From positions 1-6,420 of the forward strand of contig VGOH01000071.1 in NCBI GenBank assembly GCA_016875955.1: a DNA stretch of 6,420 nucleotides. Reading direction: 5' to 3'. The notes beneath the pieces are model-generated. The model was not told where the DNA came from. It did not search any database and saw only the letters and a list, made by a program, of their open reading frames with translations. The stretch is from Chloroflexota bacterium (GTDB lineage Bacteria > Chloroflexota > Dehalococcoidia > Dehalococcoidales > RBG-16-60-22). The translations under genes were made by a program, and so were the position numbers. Shown piece by piece: positions 1-5,594 of the stretch. The first letter of the stretch is position 1; every line of letters begins with the position of its first letter.

Positions 1-2
1 CT

Positions 3-983
3 CCCAAACCTCTGGTGCTCGGATTGGACCTGGGCGGGAGCAAGATTTCAACCGCCGTGGTCAATCGTCAGGGCGAAATGCTGTCGCGCGACCACAGCCT
101 CACGCCAGCGGCCAGAGGGCCGGAGGCCGTAATCAAGGCCATGGTTGAATCCATGTCCACGGCACTGATCCGGGCCAGCTTGACAACGGCTCAACTTGAA
201 GCCATAAGCATTGGCGCCCCCGGCCTATCCAATCCGGAAACGGGAGTCGTTTTCACCTCGCCACACCTGCCGGGGTGGCAGGACGTCCCGCTGAGGCAGA
301 TAATTGAAGATAAAATGGGCGTGCGGACACTGCTTATCAATGATGCCAACGCCGCCGCTCTGGGCGAGATGTACTTCGGGGCGGCTAAAGGCGCCCGCAA
401 CTTTATCTGCATCACTTTTGGCACCGGCATCGGCGGGGGTATCGTGATTGACGGGAATATATATGCTGGCTCCCTGGGGACCGCCGGCGAAATCGGCCAC
501 ATGACCATTGATACTAACGGCCCCAGATGCGACTGCGGCAACACCGGCTGCTGGGAAACGCTGGCTTCCGGCACAGCGCTGGCCAGAGAAGCCAGGCAGC
601 AAATCGCCGCCGGCGCCGAAACATCGATTCTGACACAGGCCGCTGGCGATATTGATAAAGTGACTGCCGAGGTGGTACATGCCGCCGCCCGGCAGGGTGA
701 TGCGCTGGCCAAGGAGCTTATCGCTCAAATCAGCTATTACATCGGTATCGGCCTAGCCAATCTGATAAATATCTTCAATCCCGAGCTGATGGTTATCGGC
801 GGCGGCCTGTCCAATATCGGCGATATGCTGCTTGAACCTGCGTACAGGCTGGCCGGAGAGAGGGCGTACCAGGCACCTTTTAATTGCGTCCGGTTTGCCC
901 GCGCCCAGCTGGGCGGAAACTCGGGGGTTATCGGCGCTGCTGCCTATGCCTTTCGGGAAATAAAGAAAGCAAAAAGGAAATGA
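3..983 (+). CDS. ROK-family sugar kinase, probable glucokinase (5' end off the window)
   Basis: This is a cytoplasmic ATP-dependent hexose kinase of the ROK family, most likely converting glucose to glucose 6-phosphate. Numbering from the GTG at 15, the phosphate-binding motif DLGGSK is at residues 5-10 and the catalytic aspartate is D110 in INDANAAALGE. A glycine-rich FGTGIGGG lies at 135-142, followed by GEIGHM (E159, H162). The zinc site CDCGNTGCWE gives C172, C174 and C179 alongside H162. The C-terminal INIFNPELMVIGGG stretch is also typical of ROK kinases. The frame stays open to the left edge (P-K-P-L before the GTG) and no Shine-Dalgarno site precedes that GTG, so the true start is probably a few codons outside the window. 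The length of at least 322 residues fits the family. No helix-turn-helix precedes the kinase fold, so this is a kinase and not a ROK repressor. Glucose as substrate is inferred from the family and the adjacent pyruvate kinase; mannose, fructose or N-acetyl sugars remain possible. Confidence 0.9.
   Translation, partial: PKPLVLGLDLGGSKISTAVVNRQGEMLSRDHSLTPAARGPEAVIKAMVESMSTALIRASLTTAQLEAISIGAPGLSNPETGVVFTSPHLPGWQDVPLRQIIEDKMGVRTLLINDANAAALGEMYFGAAKGARNFICITFGTGIGGGIVIDGNIYAGSLGTAGEIGHMTIDTNGPRCDCGNTGCWETLASGTALAREARQQIAAGAETSILTQAAGDIDKVTAEVVHAAARQGDALAKELIAQISYYIGIGLANLINIFNPELMVIGGGLSNIGDMLLEPAYRLAGERAYQAPFNCVRFARAQLGGNSGVIGAAAYAFREIKKAKRK
973..978 (+). promoter_or_regulatory. Shine-Dalgarno site of pyruvate kinase, inside the kinase 3' end
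   Basis: AAAGGA lies 7 bases before the ATG at 986 but only 1 base before the ATG at 980. The spacing therefore favours 986 as the start of pyruvate kinase. The site lies within the last codons of the ROK kinase, so ribosomes finishing that gene would uncover it. Confidence 0.6.
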
Positions 984-985
984 AG

Positions 986-2422
986 ATGAGGCGTACAGCA
1001 CTTTCAAAGCGGCGCACCAAAATAGTGTGCACCATTGGGCCGGCAACAGGCTCGGCTTTGACCATCGAGCGCCTTATCCTCGCCGGCATGAACATAGCCC
1101 GCCTCAACCTGTCTCATGGCACACACCAAGAGCACAGCCGGTATATTCAAACCATCCGGCAGATGAGACAGCGCCTGGGCATAGATGTCGCCATCCTTAT
1201 GGATTTGCCCGGACCCAAATACCGCACCGGCAAACTGAAAGATGGCCAGGTCATTTTAAAAAATCGGTCGCAAGTGCTGCTGACCACAAGGCAGATAACC
1301 GGTGATGCCGGGCTGGTGCCGGTAAACCTCCCCGGCCTTCCCAGAGATGTCAGGAAAGGAGACCTAGTGCTGCTTGATGATGGCGCCATGCAGCTTAAAG
1401 TGCTGGAGACAAAAGGCGATAATGTCAGGTGCCGGGTTATCGCCGGAGGGGTGCTCACCGAGGGGAGGGGGGTGGTGGTGCCCGGAATGCGGACTTCCGG
1501 ACCGTTCGTTACCGATTCGCTGCGGGAAAACCTCCTCTTCGCTATCAATGAGCAGCCGGATTATTTAGCCCTTTCCTTCGTCAGCGGCGCCAACGATGTG
1601 AAATCGGTCAAAGACACGCTGCGTAAAAACAATGCCGATATTCCGATTATCGCCAAGATAGAGCGGGGAGATGCCGTCAATGCCTTTGACAGCATAATGG
1701 CGGAAAGCGACGGCATCATGGTGGCACGCGGCGACCTGGGGGTGGATATACCGCTGGAACGCGTGCCCATGGTGCAGAAGGAAATGATCCGGAAATGCAA
1801 CCTTGCCGGCAAGCCGGTCATTGTCGCCACACAGATGCTGGAATCCATGATAAATACGGCACGCCCCACCAGGGCTGAAGTGACCGATATCGCCAATGCC
1901 ATTTTTGATGGCGCTGACGCCACCATGCTCTCCGCCGAGACCTCCGTTGGCAAGTACCCGGTGCCGGCGGTGGCCATCATGGCCAGAATCGCCGTGGAAG
2001 CGGAAAATAAATTGCCCTATGACCAGATATTGATGGAAAGGGGTCAACATCTGGAACACAAGACTGATGAGCTTATCAGCTACAGCGCCTGCCACACCGC
2101 TTACAGCCTAGGGGCCAGGGCTATCGTGGCCTTCACTCAATCGGGCAGCACCGCAGGCAGAGTCTCCAAGTACCGGCCCAAAATGCCCATCCTGGCCATT
2201 ACTCCCGACTGCAATGTATGCCGCCGGCTGCTGCTGCGCTGGGGCGTTCACCCCATGCGGATACCGGAGCAGGAATCCATGAGTGAGCTTTTCGCTACTG
2301 GAGTGCGGCTGACCAAAGAGCTGAAACTGGCCAGAGCCGGCGACCTGGTGGTCATCACCGGGGGCATACCAATTGGCGTGGCTGGCTCCACAAACCTGCT
2401 CAAGGTAGAGAAAGTAAGCTAA
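986..2422 (+). CDS. pyk: Pyruvate kinase
   Basis: This cytoplasmic enzyme transfers phosphate from phosphoenolpyruvate to ADP, giving pyruvate and ATP in the last step of glycolysis. From ATG 986 it is 478 residues, the usual length for the form lacking the extra C-terminal PEP-utilizer domain. The TIM barrel shows TKIVCTIGPA (11-20) and ARLNLSHG (R39, N41, S43). The signature IIAKIERGD holds catalytic K224 and metal ligand E226. It is followed by VARGDLG (metal ligand D250), ATQMLESM (T282) and PTRAEVTDIANAIFDGADA. The B domain covers about 81-175. The C-terminal allosteric domain begins near 360 and contains TQSGSTAGRVSKYRP. L74, P75 and K78 in DLPGPKYRTG match the K+-independent class. The ATG at 980 overlaps the upstream stop but is too close to the Shine-Dalgarno site. 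A longer open frame back to 884 only overlaps the kinase gene and is not credible. It is probably co-transcribed with the upstream kinase. Confidence 0.97.
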   Translation: MRRTALSKRRTKIVCTIGPATGSALTIERLILAGMNIARLNLSHGTHQEHSRYIQTIRQMRQRLGIDVAILMDLPGPKYRTGKLKDGQVILKNRSQVLLTTRQITGDAGLVPVNLPGLPRDVRKGDLVLLDDGAMQLKVLETKGDNVRCRVIAGGVLTEGRGVVVPGMRTSGPFVTDSLRENLLFAINEQPDYLALSFVSGANDVKSVKDTLRKNNADIPIIAKIERGDAVNAFDSIMAESDGIMVARGDLGVDIPLERVPMVQKEMIRKCNLAGKPVIVATQMLESMINTARPTRAEVTDIANAIFDGADATMLSAETSVGKYPVPAVAIMARIAVEAENKLPYDQILMERGQHLEHKTDELISYSACHTAYSLGARAIVAFTQSGSTAGRVSKYRPKMPILAITPDCNVCRRLLLRWGVHPMRIPEQESMSELFATGVRLTKELKLARAGDLVVITGGIPIGVAGSTNLLKVEKVS

Positions 2423-2446
2423 AACCTGATATACCTGTTCTGGCGC

Positions 2447-3196
2447 TCAGACCTTTGCTTTCCCCTGTCTGGCTACCGCATCCATAGCCTTCGCCACTTC
2501 CGCCGGGTCACCCAGGTAGTAGCTTTTAAGCGGCTTCAGTTCCCCGTCCAGTTCATAGACGAGCGGTATGCCGGTGGGGATATTCAGCCTGACAATCTCG
2601 TCATCGCTGATATGGTCCAGATATTTGACCAGCGCCCGCAGGCTGTTGCCGTGGGCCGATATAATCGTCCGCTGCCCTGATTTGACCGTCGGGGCCAGCA
2701 CTTCATGCCAGTAGGGGAGAAAACGCTCAACGGTGTCTTTCAAGCATTCCGTGAGCGGAATATCTTTCTCCTCCAGGCCAGCATACATGGGGTCGTTTCC
2801 GGCATAGCGCGCGTCCGTTTTTTTCAGGGCTGGCGGCCGGATATCGTAGCTCCGGCGCCATATCAGGACCTGCTCCTCGCCGTATTTGGCCGCCGTTTCC
2901 ACTTTATTCAGCCCCTGAAGGGCACCGTAATGCCTCTCGTTAAGCCTCCAAGAGCGGTACACCGGTATCCACATCAGGTCCATCTGGTCAAGGACAATCC
3001 ACAGCGTGCGTATGGCCCGCTTCAGCACCGAGGTAAAGGCAGCATCAAAAGTGAAGCCCTTCTCCTTGAGGAGACGGCCAGCCTTTCTGGCCTCCGCAAT
3101 GCCCTTCCGGGAAAGGTCAACGTCCGTCCAGCCGGTGAACCGGTTCTCCTTGTTCCAGGTGCTCTCACCATGTCGCAGGAGCACGAGTTTAATCAC
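2447..3196 (-). CDS. gpmA: 2,3-bisphosphoglycerate-dependent phosphoglycerate mutase
   Basis: This cytoplasmic glycolytic and gluconeogenic enzyme interconverts 3- and 2-phosphoglycerate through a phosphohistidine intermediate. At 249 residues it is full length (E. coli GpmA has 250). The histidine-phosphatase motif LLRHGES gives phosphorylated H9. R60 lies in SVLKRA, E87 in LNERHYGALQGLNK, and R114/R115 in WRRSYD. The second catalytic histidine is H182 in SAHGNSLRALVKYL. The insert and tail distinguish it from cofactor-independent GpmI and from small broad-specificity phosphatases of the same fold. The start is GTG, set by a very good Shine-Dalgarno site (AGGAGGT at 3203-3209, spacing 6), and the protein aligns from its first residues. 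It converges on pyruvate kinase with 24 bases between stops. It probably has its own promoter in the 71-base gap behind the upstream enolase-superfamily gene, though read-through from that gene is possible. Confidence 0.96.
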   Translation of the reverse strand: MIKLVLLRHGESTWNKENRFTGWTDVDLSRKGIAEARKAGRLLKEKGFTFDAAFTSVLKRAIRTLWIVLDQMDLMWIPVYRSWRLNERHYGALQGLNKVETAAKYGEEQVLIWRRSYDIRPPALKKTDARYAGNDPMYAGLEEKDIPLTECLKDTVERFLPYWHEVLAPTVKSGQRTIISAHGNSLRALVKYLDHISDDEIVRLNIPTGIPLVYELDGELKPLKSYYLGDPAEVAKAMDAVARQGKAKV

Positions 3197-3202
3197 GTGC
3201 CT

Positions 3203-3209
3203 ACCTCCT
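3203..3209 (-). promoter_or_regulatory. Strong Shine-Dalgarno site of gpmA
   Basis: On the minus strand AGGAGGT sits 6 bases before the GTG at 3196. It fixes the non-ATG start and suggests high translation, as expected for a glycolytic enzyme. Confidence 0.8.
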
Positions 3210-3225
3210 GAAAAGGCGCTTCTTT

Positions 3226-3231
3226 ATTATA
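3226..3231 (-). promoter_or_regulatory. Candidate -10 box of gpmA promoter
   Basis: A perfect TATAAT is read on the minus strand. Transcription would start near 3219, leaving a leader of about 23 bases that contains the Shine-Dalgarno site. No good -35 box is found 16-18 bases upstream (AATTCT is the best at 17), so the promoter may depend on an activator or be weak. The call rests on the hexamer, its position and the AT-rich surroundings. Confidence 0.45.
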
Positions 3232-3241
3232 TCACGCGTGA
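3232..3241. repeat. 10-base perfect palindrome upstream of gpmA -10 box
   Basis: TCACGCGTGA is identical to its own reverse complement. It abuts the TATAAT box of gpmA, inside the spacer of the putative promoter, where a bound dimeric regulator would affect transcription. It could be an operator, but a 10-base palindrome can arise by chance and there is no second copy in this window. Confidence 0.35.
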
Positions 3242-3267
3242 GCCTGGCAGAATTACGGCCACGTTTT

Positions 3268-4374
3268 TTATTTCAGCACTCTGGTCTGCTTCTTTTTCAC
3301 CAGGCCCCAGTCAATCTCATAGCCGAGCCCGGGTTTCTCCGGGGCATAAACCAGACCCTGCCGGTCAACCTCAATGTCCTGCACCAGCCCGTATTTCTGG
3401 GCGGCTTCGGGGAGCAGAACTTCAAAGTACTCGCAGTTTTTCACCGCCATAGCCACGTGGAGATTGGCCACATTATTCAGCGAATTGCCACCGTGATGAA
3501 TCTCGCACTTCATACGAAAGGCTTCCGCCAGATGACATATCTTGACCAGTGCCGTTATGCCGCCCTTAAGCCAGACATCGCCACGCAGGATATCGGTTGC
3601 CCCCTGAAGGATGAACGGCGTCAACCCGTAGAGTCCCCCTGGCGTGTATTCCGTGGCGAGAATGGGGATATCCAGCTTCTGTCTGAGCTTGGCGAGGTTA
3701 TAAATGTCATCTTCAGCCAGCGGGTCCTCATACCAGTAGTAACCCAGTTCTTCAATGACGCGCCCCACTCGCACCGCATCCTCATAGCCGTAAGCCCAGC
3801 AGGCATCAAGCATGAGCACCATATCGTTCTTAATGGCTTTACGCACGGCCCGGCTGATTTCAATATCCTCATCAGGCCTGGCGTGCGGATGAATCTTGTA
3901 GGCTTTCCATCCCTGCGATTTATAGGATTGCGCTTCTTCAGCATAATCCTGGGGGGTGGGGAGAAAAGCAGAACTGGCATAGGCTGGCAGGCTCTCACGG
4001 CAGGTGCCGAGCAGGCGGTGTATTGGCAGGTTGGCCACCTTGCCGGCGATATCCCAGAGAGCAATGTCCAGAGCGCTGATGGCTTCAAGGGAAGCAAAAC
4101 GATTGCAGCGCCACAATTCGTGCCACAGTCGGCCGATATCCAGCGGGTCCTGCCCGATGAGCACCGGCTTCAGATAGGTGAGCAATGAGACAGCATAATT
4201 AGCCGCGCTCCGCATCGCCGAACCTAGAAAAGAATATCCTTCTACCCCCTCGTCCGTGCTGACGGTTACGACGGCAAGCTCTTTCTCGCCACCGAAACCC
4301 ACTGCCTGCCCGCCGTATTTGCCCTTCGGTATTGTCCAGGAAACCATGGTCAGGGTTACATCGGTAATTTTCAT
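3268..4374 (-). CDS. Enolase-superfamily protein, mandelate racemase/muconate lactonizing enzyme-like, substrate unknown
   Basis: This 368-residue cytoplasmic protein has an N-terminal capping domain (about 1-125) and a (beta/alpha)7-beta barrel. Metal ligands are D190 (LMLDA), E216 (WYEDP) and E242 (ATEYTPGG), with 26 residues between successive ligands exactly as in mandelate racemase (D195, E221, E247). D266 in RGDVWLKGGIT and H293 in CEIHHGGNSLNN have the 27-residue spacing of the mandelate racemase Asp-His dyad. It therefore belongs near that subgroup, which abstracts a proton alpha to a carboxylate; most members are acid-sugar dehydratases or racemases. At the end of strand 2 the usual K-x-K reads K160-I-H162, so the second catalytic lysine is replaced by histidine. 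The specific substrate cannot be told from sequence; sugar-acid dehydratase is the best guess. It is not glycolytic enolase. A strong Shine-Dalgarno site (GAGGAGGA at 4379-4386) supports the ATG start. It is transcribed divergently from tRNA-Gly. Confidence 0.88.
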   Translation of the reverse strand: MKITDVTLTMVSWTIPKGKYGGQAVGFGGEKELAVVTVSTDEGVEGYSFLGSAMRSAANYAVSLLTYLKPVLIGQDPLDIGRLWHELWRCNRFASLEAISALDIALWDIAGKVANLPIHRLLGTCRESLPAYASSAFLPTPQDYAEEAQSYKSQGWKAYKIHPHARPDEDIEISRAVRKAIKNDMVLMLDACWAYGYEDAVRVGRVIEELGYYWYEDPLAEDDIYNLAKLRQKLDIPILATEYTPGGLYGLTPFILQGATDILRGDVWLKGGITALVKICHLAEAFRMKCEIHHGGNSLNNVANLHVAMAVKNCEYFEVLLPEAAQKYGLVQDIEVDRQGLVYAPEKPGLGYEIDWGLVKKKQTRVLK

Positions 4375-4387
4375 CTAATCCTCCTCA

Positions 4388-4417
4388 TAGACGCTTGTTC
4401 ACCTATTATAGTATAAT
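4388..4417 (+). promoter_or_regulatory. Candidate promoter of tRNA-Gly
   Basis: TATAAT at 4412-4417 is a perfect -10 box. TAGACG at 4388-4393 matches four of six -35 bases, with an 18-base spacer. Transcription would start near 4424, about five bases before the mature tRNA 5' end, giving a short leader for RNase P to remove. The box is one arm of a palindrome shared with the divergent gene. Confidence 0.55.
4405..4410 (-). promoter_or_regulatory. Candidate -10 box of the enolase-superfamily gene
   Basis: TATAAT on the minus strand lies directly back to back with the tRNA -10 box, one base apart. Initiation near 4398 would give a leader of about 24 bases holding the strong Shine-Dalgarno site. 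The corresponding -35 position falls at the tRNA 5' end and is poor (CCCGCA at 17), so this direction is probably weaker. Confidence 0.4.
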
Positions 4418-4428
4418 CAGACCGAAAT

Positions 4429-4504
4429 GCGGGAGTAACTCAGCTGGCAGAGTCCCTGCCTTCCAAGCAGGTTGTCGCGGGTTCGAGTCCCGTCTCCCGC
4501 TCCA
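4429..4504 (+). tRNA. tRNA-Gly, anticodon UCC
   Basis: All four arms fold. The acceptor GCGGGAG (4429-4435) pairs with CTCCCGC (4494-4500). The D stem is ACTC/GAGT (4438-4441, 4450-4453). The anticodon stem is CCTGC/GCAGG (4455-4459, 4467-4471) around loop CTTCCAA, with anticodon TCC at 4462-4464. The T stem is GCGGG/CCCGT around TTCGAGT. The discriminator is T4501, as usual for bacterial tRNA-Gly, and CCA is encoded at 4502-4504. It reads GGA and GGG codons. The gene lies on the plus strand between two minus-strand genes. I see no convincing intrinsic terminator after it; the next 10 bases lead straight into the 3' end of rlmN. Confidence 0.97.
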
Positions 4505-4514
4505 AGTTTCATCC

Positions 4515-5585
4515 TCAATATTGCTCCACCGGTGCCTTTTTCATCGCCCGCTGCCTCAGTTGTCCACAGGCAGCATCAATCCCCTGACCACGCTGGAAGC
4601 GCTGTGTCACCTGGATACCGGCACTGCTCAGGATTTCACGGAAAACCTGGATTTGCCTTGAAGACGGCGCCTTAAAAGCGAGGCCGGGGACTGGATTATA
4701 GGGAATCAGGTTAACATGGCATTTCAATCCCCGCAAAAGCACCGCCAGCTGGTGGGCTTCGGCAGTACCATCATTTACGCCGCCAAGCAGGCAATACTCA
4801 AACGTCACCCGGCGTCCGGTGTCTCTGATATAGTCGCGGCAGGCTTTAATGATTTCAGCCACCGACCACTGGCCCATCCTGGGTATCAGTTTACGCCGCA
4901 GGTTATCGTTAGGTGCATGAAGGGAAACCGCCAGAGTGACCTGCAGTTTTTCCTGGGCTAACTTGCGTATGCCGGTGACCAGGCCAACGGTGCTCACGGT
5001 TATATTCCGCATGCCCATGCCCAGTTCTTCGTTCAGGAGGTGCAGTGCCTTTATCGTTGCTTCATAGTTGAGCAGGGGCTCCCCCATACCCATGAAAGTA
5101 ACATGGTCAAGGCGACGAATATCATTATTGCCTGGCGAGTTGCTGCTTCGCATTTCCTCCTGCACGGTCAGCGCCTGGTCCACAATCTCGCCGGGTTCAA
5201 GATTACGGGTATAGCCGCTCAGTCCAGTAGCGCAAAAAACACAGCCAATCGGGCAGCCTACCTGCGTGGACAGGCAGCAGGTAAAATGTTCTGGATAGGG
5301 GAGACCAACCGTCTCTACCAGCGCCCCATCGCACATTTCCAGCAGCAGCTTGGCTGTCCCGTCCTGGCCATGCTGAACATTGATAACCCGGGAGCGGCCA
5401 ACCTGATATTTATTTTCCAGCTGTGCGCGCAGAGTTTGGCCTAAATTGGTCATCTCCGCAAAAGTGTGTGCCTGGTGCCGGTAAATCCATTCTGCTATCT
5501 GGTCGCCACGGTATGCTGGCTCTCCCTCTTCTTGGAGCCGCTGGCGCAGTTCCTCTGAATTCAATCCCAGGAGTCTGGTAAGCAT
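4515..5585 (-). CDS. rlmN: 23S rRNA (adenine(2503)-C(2))-methyltransferase RlmN
   Basis: This radical SAM enzyme methylates C2 of A2503 in 23S rRNA, at the peptidyl transferase centre; in E. coli it also modifies A37 of some tRNAs. At 356 residues it is a normal family length. The N-terminal accessory domain (about 1-90) contains the family's YRGDQIAEWIY stretch. The iron-sulfur motif GCPIGCVFCATG supplies C111, C115 and C118. C104, seven residues before the cluster, and C340 in DAACGQL match the two mechanistic cysteines of E. coli RlmN (C118 and C355), the latter being the methyl carrier. FMGMGEPLLNY (164-174) and the VSLHAPND stretch are also typical. The usual DI before the DAACGQL-type motif reads G335-I. 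Antibiotic-resistance relative Cfr is less likely because the sequence follows RlmN throughout. The ATG lies 9 bases after the upstream SDR stop with a weak Shine-Dalgarno site (AGGCAG), suggesting coupled expression. Confidence 0.95.
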   Translation of the reverse strand: MLTRLLGLNSEELRQRLQEEGEPAYRGDQIAEWIYRHQAHTFAEMTNLGQTLRAQLENKYQVGRSRVINVQHGQDGTAKLLLEMCDGALVETVGLPYPEHFTCCLSTQVGCPIGCVFCATGLSGYTRNLEPGEIVDQALTVQEEMRSSNSPGNNDIRRLDHVTFMGMGEPLLNYEATIKALHLLNEELGMGMRNITVSTVGLVTGIRKLAQEKLQVTLAVSLHAPNDNLRRKLIPRMGQWSVAEIIKACRDYIRDTGRRVTFEYCLLGGVNDGTAEAHQLAVLLRGLKCHVNLIPYNPVPGLAFKAPSSRQIQVFREILSSAGIQVTQRFQRGQGIDAACGQLRQRAMKKAPVEQY

Positions 5586-5594
5586 TCTGTCTGC

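Noticed and set aside
191..728. Two overlapping open frames on the minus strand opposite the ROK kinase.
   Set aside because: They lie entirely opposite a gene with intact kinase and zinc motifs and show no domain of their own.
884..985. Upstream extension of pyruvate kinase by 34 residues.
   Set aside because: It overlaps conserved ROK kinase coding sequence, has no family counterpart, and is Cys/Arg-rich shadow sequence. The well-spaced start at 986 is better.
3238..4188. Long open frame (316 codons) on the plus strand, opposite the enolase-superfamily gene.
   Set aside because: The minus-strand protein has all metal ligands and catalytic motifs plus a strong Shine-Dalgarno site. The plus-strand translation shows no recognisable domain and is a codon-bias shadow.
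4477..4504. tRNA-Gly 3' end as an attachment site for an integrated element.
   Set aside because: No second copy of the tRNA 3' end, integrase or foreign-looking gene is found in the window.
4527..4541. CACCGGTG followed by a T-run, as a possible terminator of tRNA-Gly.
   Set aside because: The palindrome has no room for a loop, leaving at most two base pairs when folded, and it lies within the rlmN coding sequence.
4395..4661. Open plus-strand frame spanning the tRNA gene.
   Set aside because: It runs through a fully folding tRNA and the antisense of rlmN, with no ribosome binding site.
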